Origin: Cryptococcus deneoformans JEC21
Lineage: Eukaryota > Basidiomycota > Tremellomycetes > Tremellales > Cryptococcaceae
Assembly (NCBI RefSeq): GCF_000091045.1
Contig: NC_006679.1
Span: 138,941-202,940 of the forward strand
DNA length: 64,000 nucleotides
Reading direction: 5' to 3'
This document shows, piece by piece, positions 12,158 through 25,300 of this stretch. Every line of letters starts with the position of its first letter. Position 1 is the first letter of the stretch. The notes beneath the pieces are model-generated. The model ran no database searches and was not told the origin of the DNA. It saw only the letters and a list, made by a program, of their open reading frames with translations. Made by a program: the position numbers and the translations under genes.

Positions 12158-15100
12158 TATCATTCACTGACACTTTCTGGGATATTGAAGATGATGATTA
12201 CTGGTCAAATATCAAGGGATTCCTCTGTGGGCTTGGTCATACGAAGAGAGACCGTGTGTTCTAATGTAAACGAAGAAGCATTGAGAAGAAAATTGGCTTC
12301 ATCTTGTAGATTTATGTAACTGTACCATTAAACTGAGTTCCTGTAACGGTACCCCTGTCCTCGGAGAGGCCGGAAAGTACCTGATGTTACTTTGTTTGTT
12401 TTAACCACGGTTTAGTCCAGTCGGGGAACTTAGAGGTTCGTAAGCTAGCGAAGTCTGCGAAGGTTTCGGGAGTGGTCTTCTTGGAAAGGCAGTCAAAGAA
12501 GGAAGAAGGATATGAAGGTTATCTTTCATTTCGTCTATCCGAAGAGCTCTTTATATATCTTTTCCTTAGTTGTACAGCTAACCAATTCCGCTTCCGCCTC
12601 GAGCACCCTTTTCCTCTTCTTCCTTCCGTCTCCGATCCTCTGAGGGCCTCTTCTGCTCCGCTCTCCTCGCTCTTTCTCTCGCTCTTCCTCTCTTCTCCCT
12701 CTTCTCTCCGGCTAATCTTTACCACCCCAGTTTCTCCGTTCTTTCCGTCTCTCGTCTTCCTCACTTCTTCTGTTAATCCTCTTCTCTTCTCCGTTCCTTA
12801 CAGTTCCAAAGAACATCACATTCCAATATTTGGGATGGGTATGCGGTATGAAGCACAACACTGTATCTTCTAGATATTCTAACGATATCATAATAATGCT
12901 TTCATTTGATTGTGGGTTGTGTGGTCCCTCTGAGACGATGATCTTGCCTTGAGATTTTTTTGTGATGACGATGAAACCACCAATGAAAGGAAAGGAGAGG
13001 AGAGAATTCAACAACACATGTAAGATATATCACCGTTGTAGCAGTCGATATGAGACTGTGATGGGAATCAAACACTAACTCAGGTTGTGAGTTCACTTTT
13101 AAGAAATGATTCTCGATTTTCGCCGTCGTCACATGGGGGCCATTAAAATAAAAACGAAGCATGCAGCCAGGAAGATCGGACATATCCATATCCTGTTGTA
13201 AGGTGTCTATAGGTGCATGAAGAAAAGAAAGAGACTATCGTAGAATCTAAAAGAAAGTAGTCACGCAACTCCGATCCCACCATGCCACAAACGATCTCTC
13301 CCAGAACTCCGTACCTCAGGCTCCCATCTTCTCGCTCATTCAACATATCCGACGATCGACTATGTTGCGCTTGGAACTTCAATGCCATCTATTTGTATAT
13401 AGAGCAGTAAGCTAGCAATTAAGACACCAGAGAAGCAAAATCAGCACACTTTGTCTTGTTCGCTATGAGCAGACGAACAACATGTGTTGATTCAAAGGGA
13501 AGTTGAGAGTATCGGGGTCGCTTTTTATACCCCCGACATGCTTGCTTGTCCTAGCCATGATGATTGAGTCGAAGAGCCACATTTTCCTCGTCATATAAGT
13601 TAGCCGATGACAGGATCTGGAAAAAGTTCTGTCGTATGTTTGATACATTTATATGCTTGGCATCAATAGCGTGCTAGTGTATCTAGCGTGACATCCCATT
13701 AAACCAGATATGAACATATTATTTTTGTTAGCAGAAAACGGATACGAAACTCACATAACCAGCCACCGTTCCGTAAACAGTGTTATTATCAGAGCAGAGC
13801 AGGAGCAGGTAAAAACCTTGACTTAAAATCAGCAGGCTCATGATAAGCAACGCTCGAAGAGGAGCACGGCCCTGGGCAACTAGGCACAGAGCGTCATTGT
13901 AATAGATCCAGTAGTAGGGTGTTTGTCACTGGTTGCCTCCTCGAGGCCCCAACCAAGGTGCGTATCAATAAGGCCATGCTGGAGAAATGAGTGCCTGCGA
14001 CTCATTGTGAGCATGGGTGTTCAGGGGATACCTGCTCGGGGGCATTGGTATGAGTTGTTGAAGATGGGAAAGAGAAATAAAAAAAAAAACGAAAGAGAAG
14101 AAATCCTTGTTTGGAGCACAAGCCTGAGTGCATGAGCCAGTCTTTGACTCATTTTTTTGGACATTTCGATAGCACGAACCACTATGCCAAAGCCCTTGAA
14201 TGCCACAGTCCTAAATAAGAGGCCGGCGAAGCGCCGCTTTGCTGCAAAATAATAGGCGGTAGTGGTGCTTAGTGCAGCACAATATAAAATGCGTGTGCAT
14301 GTACTTGTATTTCTTAAGTTGAAGAATCAGACTTAACAGACCTGTTGGGTCGATAAATACACGCTTGCACGAAATACGTTAGTAGTGCAATGATCTGCTG
14401 ACCTTGCTGACTTGTTGCCTGCTGTTCGTTACCCGTTTTCCTGAACGACAGCAGTAGAAATTATAGACGCCGGTCTGCGTGTACTTAGACAGGCCACCAA
14501 CGCGCCTTTTTGTCTGATCTCGGACGCAGCCAGATTCACACGGCCCGACAGAGCCAATCACATGCAGTACAAAGCGATGATTCTTTTATCTCGGACTGCC
14601 CCGGAACTCGGCAAATTGTGCACCTTTTCCCGACTGACATGATTGTTTTTAGGGAAAAAGGCTGTCATCAGTTATATCATGCTCTTTTCGACGCAATTAA
14701 TGGATTGCAATCTCTTTGTTAGGTGGTTTTGAAAGCTGGCTTCAAGTGCATGGATGGTAATGGCTTTCTATCCCTGTCAACCGACCTACGAAAGAGTTTG
14801 GATTGAGGAGGCAGTCCCAGCCCAAAAAGATTCTGCTCGCCCTTTTAAGATTTGGGTCACCCAAATTTCATCTATCATTTCAGGGCCGAAATCATAATAT
14901 ACTCAGAATCATCGGCGGCTTTTTCACTAATTCTCGTCTTCGATACTGCGTATGATGCTCAGTTCCCTACCACAATAATCATTTTGGCGCTGTGTCATAC
15001 CTATGTCCTCGCGCTCGATATTTGGCGCGATGTTCTGCAACCTATGATATTCTTCTCAAATCCGGCGATAAGGATCAAGATAATGATTTCAAGACTCGAC

Positions 15101-15203
15101 TATATTAATAGGAACGACTAGTGAGTGATAAGCAGCATATCTACCCGCCTTTCTCCAGTCTTGCCACTTTCGACAGCTGTCACCCATCTGGTCGTCATAC
15201 ACC
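12158..15203. other. 3 kb segment without recognisable genes
   Basis: Longest stretch here without a supported gene. Short ORFs occur on both strands (for example minus 13143-13388), but none reads like a conserved protein or joins into a spliced model I could support. 12590-12790 is strongly pyrimidine-rich on the plus strand, like the leaders of other genes in this window, so an unannotated transcript is possible. No tRNA fold, tandem repeat or transposon protein was recognised. Confidence 0.5.
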
Positions 15204-18093
15204 ATGTCAACCAACTTGGGGATAAACCACAATTCCAACCAATACCTAGACGACGAGAAAGATCTTGTTCTCGAGAAGAAGGAGTCTGATCTTCACGGTA
15301 CCCACATCGCTGAGGTCCACTACTACACTACTAAAAATGGTGTTCGCATCACCGTTGGAGACACTCCTAAGGAGGTGAAAGCTGTCGCCGTCGAGGTCGA
15401 TGATGTCAACGAGCCTTGTGAGACCTTCCGGGCCTATGTCATTGGCACTATCTTAGCTGCCGTTGGTACTGGTGAGTAGTTCGTTCAGACATGGCCATTT
15501 TCTTCGCTAACTATCGGTATCTAGGTCTCAACGTCTGGTTTGGCGCTCGCCAACCGGGTATTTACATCTCTCCCTTTATCATTCAGCTCATCTCCCACCC
15601 TCTGGGTCTTATCCTTTCCAAAATCCTGCCAACAAGACGATTCACATTGTTTGGTCAAGAATGGTCCCTCAATCCCGGTCCTTGGACAATTAAAGAGCAC
15701 GCTATTATTACCATGATGTCCACTGTCTCTCTTCCCACCGCCACCGCTCTTGACGTCGTTGTTGCCGTCCGTCAGCCCACATTCTTCAATGACAGTGAGA
15801 TGGGGAATTCGCAGGGCTTTCGCTGGTTGGTCGTGCTTTCGACACAGTTCCTGGGTCTTTCTCTTGCTGGACTCGCCAGGGAGTACCTTGTGTACCCTTC
15901 AGATATGACTTTCCCCTTGAACCTCGCCAAGCTGTCTCTCTTCAACGCTCTCCATCGACGAAAGGTGGACGAAAATGGCATGGTCCAGGTCGCTGAGCAT
16001 CACCTTCACGAAGATGAGAATGAAAAGGATCCCCCAGTCCATGGGTGGAAAATTTCCATGTTCAAGTTCTGCCTTATCGCTACCGCTGGTTCATTCATCT
16101 GGTTCTTCTTCACTGCTTTCATTTTCCCTGCCTTGACCTACTTCAACTGGCCTACCTGGATTGCGCCAGATAACAAGAAGCTGGCTATTGTCATGGGCTC
16201 TATCACTGGCCTTGTAAGTGCAAGGAAACCAGTTGCAGAGTTTTGCTGATGCGAGCTTTAGGGTTTGAACCCGATTCCCACTTTCGATTGGACTGTGAGT
16301 TATATGCGTAATGATTCAAAGCAACCTCTAATTATCTTGTAGTATATCTCCGGTGCGGGTCTTACCCCCCTGATTACTCCGTGGTGGGCCACACTGCAAA
16401 CTTTCAGTGAGTACCTATCTACTACAATCAATAATGAGCGCTAACTATGAGTTAGTTGGATGTACGATTGGTTTCTTTGCTATCTTGGGCATTTACTGGT
16501 CGAACGTCTGGTATTCGGCGTACTTAGTTCCCAATTCCAACCAAGCTTTCGACCGCTTCGGTGCCATTTACAACATCACTGGCGTTCTCTCTGCCGATAA
16601 AACTCTCGATGTGGAGGCCTATCGGCAATATTCGCCTATGTATTTCGGTGCTGGTTACAATATTGTCATTGCTGGATTCTTCGCCAGTTATTCGGCTATT
16701 CTTGTATATGCTGCTCTCGAGCATGGTTCTCAAATCAAAGTAGGTCATTTTCCTGCAGCACCTGAACATAATACTGACAACCGGCAGAACGGATTGGCTA
16801 CTGCATACGGGAAAACCGTCTCTTTCGTCAGGAGGTCTTCTGCTCCTGAAGAAAGTCACAACCGCCCCGAGTACGACATCCATTACGCCATCATGCACAA
16901 ATACAAGGAAGTTCCTCAATGGGCCTTTATTCTTGTTCTTGTTTTCAGTCTTGTCACTGGCATTATTATGGTCGAAGTGTACAAGACAACCATGCCTGTA
17001 TGGGGTATCTTTGTTTGCTTGGCCCTTGCCTTCATCTTTTTGATTCCTGCCGGTATCATTCAAGCTTTGAGCAACATGCAGGTACGTAAGCAGTCACTTG
17101 TCCGTAACCGAAAAGTTAACAGTCGTATAGATTACCCTTGTTATTCTCGCCGAAATCATCCCTGGTGTCGCCATCCCTGGAAGACCATATGCCAACATGA
17201 TCTTCAAACTTTACGGATGGGTTGCTCTCGTCATGGCCTTACTCTATGTTCAAGACCAGAAGCTGGCTCATTATCTTCATATTGCTCCTCGGGCGACCTT
17301 CCGAGTTCAGATGTGGGGTGTCCTTGTCAGCAGCATTGTCTCCGTTGGTGTCTTGACTTGGCAATTCAATGCTATCCCAGATATGTGTGAAATTGGCCAG
17401 AAAGACTTGATGACCTGCCCTTACTACGTGAGATTATACTCTCAATATCTTTCTCCGTGCGCTGATTGAATCTTAGACCACTTTTTACTCCTCTGCTCTT
17501 ATGTTTGGTGTCGTTGGACCTGAGAGGATGTATGGTGCGAACGGTCTCTACAAGTGGACCATGTTTGCGTTCTTAGCAGGCGCTATTGCTACTTTCGCTG
17601 CTTGGCTTGTTAAGCGAAAGTGGCCTAACAAGTACACAAAGTGTAAGTTTTTTGTACTTCCTCTTGTTGAATTAACTAACCGGAATACGCGGCAGCTGTC
17701 AATATCCCCGTCGTTATCACTGGATTGCTGTACTATGCCCCTTACAATTGGTCTTTCGTGTGGTCTGGAGTCCCTCTTGCGTGGTTCTTCATGTCTTACG
17801 TCTACAACAGATATTCAAGCTGGTGGTCAAAGTATTGTTATGTCCTTTCGATTGGCCTTACAGTTGGTGCGGCGCTCAGTGGCGTTGTTCAGTTCTTCTG
17901 TATCACGTATCCTGGAGGTGCCATGCCTAGCTGGTGGGGAAACACTGCCTATGCGAGTGGCTGCGATGGTCTCGGTTGCCCTCTTCTTGAGATGCCTGAG
18001 CAAGGGTACTTTGGTCCTGGGGTGAGTTGTTCCCTCTATGAGAAGTAATTTCCGGCTAACAGCCTTGACCTAAAGCCCGGCGAGTTCTCATAA
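15204..18093 (+). CDS. OPT-family oligopeptide transporter
   Basis: Exons 15204-15471, 15525-16213, 16262-16294, 16343-16406, 16456-16739, 16788-17081, 17131-17427, 17477-17642, 17696-18021, 18076-18093; 2439 nt, 812 residues. Hydrophilic N-terminus then many membrane helices. Motifs of the OPT family are seen: FFANYR-like start region before LNVWFGARQPGIYIS, SLNPGPWTIKEHAIITMMS (matching the conserved NPG.F..KEH element), GLNPIPTFDW, EIIPGVAIPGRPYANMIFKLYG and WNIPVV.TGLLYY-like NIPVVITGLLYYAP. Family members import tri- to pentapeptides or glutathione with protons across the plasma membrane. The intron at 16740-16787 is 48 bases and stays open in frame, so retention would give a 16-residue insertion. 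The last exon is 18 bases. It is followed on the same strand by a Zn2Cys6 regulator and a prolyl oligopeptidase. Peptide specificity cannot be read from sequence. Confidence 0.93.
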
Positions 18094-19029
18094 GGCCTTT
18101 CAATTGCCACAGTTTTCCATTTAATAATGTCGATTTGTCTATTATCTGTTTGATTTAGAGGGTGTTTGAGTGTCTTAAGCTGTGATTGCCGGCGAGCAGG
18201 TTTTTTTTTTTCATAGTTGTTCTTTGGTGTTATGATCGATGAGTTGTAAAATGGTGCAATGTTACGGTGGTTCAATGCAATTTTAATCAGTAGTAATACT
18301 CCACGCAATGCTGTTGCAGAGTATGTAGTAGCGAGGAGGTAGCTTTTACGACGGACGCTTGTTGACAGCTACTGAGACGAAAATAGCATCACTGTCTCAT
18401 GCGCTACTCGATACCCAAAGTCCGTTCTTCTGGAACATTGGTCACATCGATGAAATCTTGATTGACAGTTCTATCGACACCAGATTAGTTTATCGCTACT
18501 TATTTGCTCGTTTTCGACGCTAATGATTGTCATAATTGAAAAGATGGAAACGCCAACAACGGCGAATGCTCACCTATTCTTCGTAATTAATAATATAATT
18601 AATGTCCTCGTCCTCAGGTCAGCTCAGCTGATTTCTCCAATTCCGAAAAGAGACGGGGTTCGGGTGTTCCTATCTCCGGCGGAAGTCCCTGGTGAACGAC
18701 ACCTGAGATATCCCTGAGGTACCATCAAAAGAGAAAAGCGCGAGGCCCCGGGAATTATGCCTGCTTGTGGATTCTCTTGTTCTCCGCCGTTTACTCACAA
18801 GTCGCAGGTCCCGCATGACATGATCGTCGCGGCATCGGTCGCCGGTTCTCTTCTCCATGTTCACGACTCGTGGGATACCAAATTGACGGCGAAACTATCC
18901 TGTATCAATTACTTCAACAACTCCCCTTCGATCAGCTGTTGTTCGAATAGACTGTACGAGTACTGCACACTCCGCCGCCTGAGTTCCAAACGCGCCACAG
19001 TCCTTATCTATCACCAATAGAGGGTACCA
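18094..19029. other. Intergenic region before the Zn2Cys6 gene
   Basis: About 940 bases holding the 3' end of the OPT transcript and the promoter of the transcription factor. AT-rich palindromic sequence near 18583-18600. No gene seen. Confidence 0.4.
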
Positions 19030-21649
19030 ATGATGAGTGTGAGTAGCGTATCCTTTATCTGACATTCGAAAAACCCTCAATTTCCTATCTACCATTGCTG
19101 CAAGCTAACCTTGTCTCTCGTAGCAAATCGAAATGTCCCCCCCTGCCGATGAGCAACAGCTTCTGGGACATACTTCCAGCAAAAGAGGCAAAACGGGGTG
19201 TATCACGTGTCGCCTACGAAAGAAAGTGTGTTTTTCCTCCGCGCATTTGTCAAGCCATCCATCACTAACAAATGGTCTCTGTAAAGAGATGTGACGAGAC
19301 CAAGCCCTTGTGTGCCACTTGCAACAGACTAGGGATTGAATGTATGGGATACGGCATCAAACGTCCCGACTGGCTCAGGCAGAAGGAGAACGCTCGTAAA
19401 GCTAAGCAAGAAATGTGAGTATCACTTGCATTTGGATTATGGGAGGCGTTGCAGTATTTGATAGACAACGACTAATATACGAAACTACAGCAAAGCGACC
19501 GTCATGTCAAAACGTTTCAAGCGAGCCAAGACGGCGGAATCGACGGTTGTCGATGACAAGAATAGCTCATACGACCAAAGAGTGGGGTCACATGACAGCG
19601 AAAGATCTGGATCTCTGAGCACCAAGGAGACGGTTCTGGAAGACGTTCCGCTTCCTTTTGAGATGGGTAGAAAAGACAGACGAAAGCAACCGGTCAATCC
19701 ACGCAAGGGACCAGAGGCGCCTGAAGACAGTGATGGGCGAGAAGGTCAAGTGCACTCCATGGGTGAAGACAACTTCTCTCAGTGGGCGGCTGCAAACCAA
19801 GAGCTCTCAGAATACTATACTGGGGAATCACATACCTTCCAATCCTCGGCCAGCGTACTTGATACTCTGGATCCAGCCGTGTTGATGACCAATGACTCCA
19901 ACGAAAACATTCTTCAGCCCTTCTCTGATCCTTCAGGACCGTCCTTACCGCTCGTTTTTACGAGCACTGCAATACCTGCCAACGAGGGTATGGATGAGCT
20001 CTGGTCGACTATCTTCGGGTCGGTTGATCCGGCCTTCTGGGGTACAAACTCGCCTCAAACTACCGCCGTTCCCAAGAGCCCTGAAAGTCTATCGTCCTAC
20101 CTTATGATCCCCACTCCAACCGCTGGCCTTTCGCCTGGTAATTCTGACAGGATGAGATACCTTCATCACTATCTCAACGTCGTCCTTCCTCTTCAATATC
20201 GCATGCTTAACATCTCCATCTCCATGAGCGACTTTGTAGCACCTCTAGCTCTCTCATTCTCGGAAGTTTTCGACAGTGTTTCATCATTAGCGGCGCTTCA
20301 CATGGTCTCTCAACGGACCAAGAAACGTGTGGATATAACCACTGCGGATTACACTGCGAGACTATCTGTGATTCACGATGCATTAGAACGCGATCCTAGT
20401 GGTAGCGCTACTATAGAGGAATTCAGCGATGACGACGCTAAAATAGCTGTGTCGGCGCACCAAAAGGCCGTTGAACGCCTGCGTTTCCTCTCGCCTCAGG
20501 ATCTCACTGCTGAGGATGTCATTGTTTCAGCTTTATTCGCCATCTCCTATCATCTTTTCTCTGGCGGCACATCGAAGCAATTGAAGGAGATGATTTTGAT
20601 CAATCAAAGATGTTTGTCAGCTGCCTTGTCGTCTTCACCCGAATTTTCTGAAGGTCATCAGTCACGGTATGTGGCAAACGCATAAATTATCCGATTATTA
20701 TAAGCTAACCATCCCTATAGTGTACCTTTTCCGGCAGACAGTCCGTGGTCTCGATATCGTCCCTTGATCGAACACATGATCTGGATTGACGTTATTGCAT
20801 CCGTTTCTAATGGAAAGGGGTCTAGATTACTACCGACCTATCGCCGGATACTGAAGCATCTGCCAACCGACTCAAATATGGGGATGAACAGACCTTTCCT
20901 GCAGATGGACAAAATTATGGGTTGTGATAGTACTACAGTAGGTTCAAGCTCTTAAGTAACAAAGAATTAGAGAGGAGCTAACCTTCGCACAGTTACTTGC
21001 CATTGCCGAAATCGTCGCTTTATCCGAATGGAAAGAGAAGGCTCAACATGCTGGATGCTTATCGTACATAGAGCTGATAAATCGCTCATCAGCAATCCAG
21101 AAACTATTGGATGAAAGAGCATGGAGAGAGTGTCATTTGGATCAACCTTCGCTTTCCTCCAGTGAGCGAGAGGATACAAACGATAGCATGCGTCGGATCA
21201 TGACCGATATATTCTTCGGGTCAGCGAGAGTGTTGTTAGCCTGCGTCATCAATGGTCCATTCCCTAGAGGTGAGCTCTATTTACTATGCAAGGAAGGTCG
21301 ACATTGACATTCAGTAATAGTCCCAGAAATTGCTCAAGGAGTTCAAGATACCCTTGAGGCTCTTAACCGACTTGACATTGAACATCCAGACGCAGACATT
21401 CACCGAGCTCTAGTACTCCCAATTACCATCGCCGGCTGCCACTGTCACACCCCACAGCAACAAGCATTCTTCAAGTCGTGCTTTGAGCGGTTAAGCGTAG
21501 AGGCTAGGGCGTTTGGTAACACAGGTCCTGCGCTCGAGCTTATGGAGGAAGTGTGGAAGAGGCGAGCGACTAAGGAATCTGATGAAGCGGTTTGTTGGAG
21601 GGAGACTATGACAAGTTTAGGTTGGGAGAATGGTATCCTGTTGATCTAA
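19030..21649 (+). CDS. Zn2Cys6 fungal transcription factor
   Basis: Exons 19030-19038, 19124-19225, 19287-19414, 19491-20666, 20721-20937, 20993-21269, 21321-21649; 2238 nt, 745 residues. The N-terminal binuclear zinc cluster has cysteines at about 29, 32, 39, 46, 49 and 56 (pattern TGCITCRLRKKRCDETKPLC). A basic linker follows, then an acidic and Ser-rich region, and a large helical middle and C-terminal domain ending WRETMTSLGWENGILLI, a common ending in fungal regulators of this type (Fungal_trans_2-like). It should bind DNA as a dimer and control nearby or unlinked genes. The start at 19030 needs a nine-base first exon; a start at 19133 inside exon 2 is the alternative and loses only six residues. 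Its place between the peptide transporter and the oligopeptidase suggests, but does not show, that it regulates them. Confidence 0.9.
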
Positions 21650-22412
21650 CACGGTCTTTCGATGTTATCTGTCATATTATGTTTGTACTACGTATTATTC
21701 TCATGCTTCTTGTCGGCGCCTTATCGTTGTGCAACTGTGATAATGTCTTGAAAATAAAAGGACCGTCGTATGCATATGCTACTGTGGTTGTCCTGCCATG
21801 ATACGTCAACAGGATAAGGCGCCTCCTTGCGTCATTTTGTCCTTATGCTCAATGACTGAAGACCAGCAGGTGTGCGGTACCCTTTCACATGTAGCAGTGC
21901 GGTCGGGGTATTATCAAACAACCTTCTTCTTGACTATAAGTCGCTTATTACGACCTCCTCTTCTCGTCGTCGTCTTAATATGGATCTTCTTGCCAGCAGC
22001 CATTGGAAGTTCCTTTTCTTATCATTCATTACCAGGTTCGGCAATTCTGCATTCTGCATCATACTTACCCTGCAACAGCCGGGCGCCTTTTTGTTATGCG
22101 TTTTTATTTGGCGTTGGCGTTCGGGGTCGGTTTCAGCCGCTGTTGGACGCCGGAGGAGGATTCCCCCACCCAGCAGCCTCCACCCTCCACCCTGTTGACG
22201 CGAAGTCCGAGAGCTTTCTAATCTTAGTCTGGCTCTTTATATTTTTGGAGGCGCGCGTCAAACACTTCTTATCCACTCATACTAACGAGTCCATTTGCCC
22301 ATAAAGCCATGTTCAAAAATGTCAAGTGTTATCTCTGATTCAAGCACCTTCCGTCAGAGTGTTTAAAGCAATCTACCAACGCCTTGAATACCACTATCCA
22401 TAATTCGGCAAG
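21650..22412. promoter_or_regulatory. Intergenic region before the oligopeptidase gene
   Basis: About 760 bases; probable terminator of the regulator gene and promoter of the oligopeptidase gene. The open frames in 21798-22304 show no conserved pattern, so I leave them out. Confidence 0.4.
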
Positions 22413-25300
22413 ATGAGCGGTCAACAAGCAAGTCACTCTTTCAGCACAGACAAGACGGGCCATGGCACTCTTAAGAACGTCCATGCGTCTGATTTTACAA
22501 TCAGCCCCGGACAGTGGAAGAAAAATGTTAACTTTTCACCATACCCAGTTCCTCCTCAACATGGGGGCATTACTGAAATTATCCACGGAATTGAAATCGA
22601 GGACCCATGGCGAGCTCTTGAAGACCCCGATTCCGAGGTGACAAAGAAGTTCGTCAAGGAACAAAATGATGTGAGTGCTTTCAATGTAAGGAAGGACTCT
22701 ACCTGACCAGCAAACACAGTTCTCTGTTCCCAGACTTACCAACCACCCCCTTCGAAAAGAGCTCGAAGCCGCCGTTGAGCAATGTTACAATCATGAACGT
22801 ATGACCAGTCCCGAACTTCAGGGCGATGGATACTATTATTGGAAGTTTAACCCTGGTACCTCTCCTCGGGACGTCATCGTTCGATCGAAGGATCTCAAAC
22901 GCGACTTTGGGAAGGCTCCTGGCGGGAGTGGTCCCGAAATTTTCTATGACTTGAACAAGGAGGAGAATATCTCTCTTTATGCCCATAGCTTTAGTCCTAG
23001 CGGGAAACTCTGGTGTGCTGTTCTGCAGTATGCAGGGTAAGCGAAATAAATATGTGAAGGAAGGCTATTGCTTACCAGTTATGTAGGAGTGACTGGCAAA
23101 GGATTCGAGTCATCGACACCGAGAGCAAAGCTGTCCTGGAAAAGGACTTGGGAGGATCGAAGTTCACTTTCGGCGTTACTTGGGTAGGCGAGAAGGTGAA
23201 TGCTTTTGATGTTCCTCTCTTCGTTAACTGACATGGATTACAGGGTTTTATTTACAAGCGGTCAATCGACTACGATGCCACTAGTGACGGTTACGACGGT
23301 ATCGACGGCTCCTTCGGCATGTTCTACCACGCAGTCGGCCAACATCAGTCCACCGATGTTATCGTTTGGAGTCCCCCGCCTGGAGAGTTTCAATTCATTG
23401 GTAAAGCCAAGGTCGTTGCCGTTGATGAGAAGGAGGAGAACAACAAAAGGGCATTCTTGGCTCTCGACATCTACAAGAATACCAGTCCTGAGACTGAGCT
23501 GCTGCTGGTCGAGTTGCCCGGCGGCACTGCAGGCCCTGCTGGCGTTCTTCTTCCAGAACTGGTTACCAAGGAGATGAAGTGGGTATCCAGAGGTTTTACT
23601 GGAGAAACTCATTGTGAGTATCGAATTCGATTATATTACTTCCATTGTTAATGAAAGGTAGATATTGGTTCGTCCAGTGCCGAACGTCACTTCTTCACTT
23701 CTTTTACGGACGGCGTCTCTACCGGCCGTATCATTGCCTTCGACTCCGCCGACTGGGATGCCACAGACATCGACAGCCCCTTACCTATGCAAGAGATTGT
23801 ACCCGCGGATCCCGAAGGCCACCAACTTCAAAGCGCCTACTTCATCGGCGACCGACTGCTCGCTCTCATCTACCTCAAACACGCTTGCGCCTCTGTTGTC
23901 TTCATTGACGCTCGGACGGGCAAGCCTCTGGGTTCTGCCGATGCCCAAGGTACCCATGGTAACGTTGCTGCCGACCCAGAGACTCAAGTGCCCGTTCCAG
24001 AGGAAGAGGTCCAGCACGCAAAGGAAGGGCAAGTCGTCATTCCAGAGCACGGTGCTATCACCAGCATTTCTTGCCGACCTGACGCCAACGACTTTTACTT
24101 TACCGTTGACACCTGGGTTGCGCCTTCATACGTACTCAAGGGTGAGCTCATCAAGAACAAGGCTGGTCGGTACGAGGTAGACATTAGTAGTGTCAACTCT
24201 TCTGAGACCGCTGCTCAAGAGACGTTGGTTTGTTCTCAAGTATTCTATACCTCACATGACGGTACCAGGATTCCCATGTTCATCTGTCACCCTCATGACC
24301 TTGACCTCACACGCCCTCATCCTCTGCTTCTCCATGCTTATGGGGGCTTCTGCTCGCCTCTTATTCCCCACTTTGACCCAATGTTTGCCGTTTTCATGCG
24401 TAATCTCCGAGGAGTGTAAGCTTCATTTCTTCGCCCGACAGACTAATTCCGCTGACTCCTTTCAGGGTTGCCATCGCTGGTATTCGAGGAGGTGGTGAAT
24501 ACGGCAAGGCGTGGCATGAAGCTGCTATCGGTATCAAGCGCTCTGTCGGCTGGGATGACTTTGCTGCCGCCGCTCGATATGTTCAGTCTCGAGGACTTAC
24601 CACCCCTTCTCTCACCGCAATCTACGGTAGCTCCAACGGTGGTCTCCTTGTTTCTGCTGCCACTGTTCGAAACCCAGAGCTTTACTCTGTCGTGTTTGCT
24701 GATGTGGCTATCACAGACTTGATCAGATACCACAAATTTGTGAGTGTCATGTTTCGCTTTCTGTTTGACTTTCTCGCTTATGCCTACAACCTCATTTGCA
24801 GACACTCGGACGAATGTGGATGACTGAATATGGCTCCCCAGAAGAACCTGAAACCCTCGCGGTTCTTCGCGCTAATTCCCCTCTTCACAATATCAGCCGC
24901 GATCCTTCTGTCCAATATCCTGCTATGCTCCTCACCACCGGTGACCATGATACACGAGTGGTACCCGGTCATTCGCTCAAGCTACTTGCAGAGCTGCAGA
25001 GTGAGTTACTTCTCAATCAAGCCATGATAACTACTGACATGTATAAACTAGCTCTCAAGGCTAAGAACCACGGGGCAATGTGAGATTTATAGTATTGATG
25101 CTAGAAACTTTTTGCTGATCACTTGTTCTAGCCTTGGTCGAGTGTACATAAACGCAGGGCACGAACGTACGTCTACCATATAATTGATCCATTCCAGCCA
25201 CTGATATTAGACCGTTGCAGAATCAACAAAGTCAACCGAGAAGAAAGTTGAGGAGGCGGTTGACCGTTTGGTATTTGCACTTGACAACATCAAGATTTGA
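22413..25300 (+). CDS. Prolyl oligopeptidase (S9A)
   Basis: Exons 22413-22670, 22720-23036, 23087-23195, 23244-23613, 23662-24415, 24466-24739, 24802-25000, 25052-25079, 25132-25166, 25221-25300; 2424 nt, 807 residues, somewhat longer than the usual 710-760. N-terminal EIIHGIEIEDPWRALEDPDS is the hallmark start of the family. A beta-propeller follows, then the hydrolase domain with IAGIRGGGEYGKAWH, the nucleophile in YGSSNGG (Ser about 659), GDHDTRV (Asp about 744) and a catalytic His in INAGHE near residue 777. It cleaves short peptides after proline in the cytosol. There is no signal peptide. Residues about 385-420 form an acidic insertion between propeller blades not typical of the family. 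It lies downstream of the OPT transporter and regulator on the same strand, fitting use of imported peptides. A role in cyclic-peptide processing, as for some basidiomycete relatives, is only a possibility. Confidence 0.95.

Noticed and set aside
12472..12873. 133-residue plus-strand frame in the gene gap
   Set aside because: Ser/Leu/Phe-rich product of a CT-rich tract with no ATG context or splice pattern; looks like leader-type sequence.
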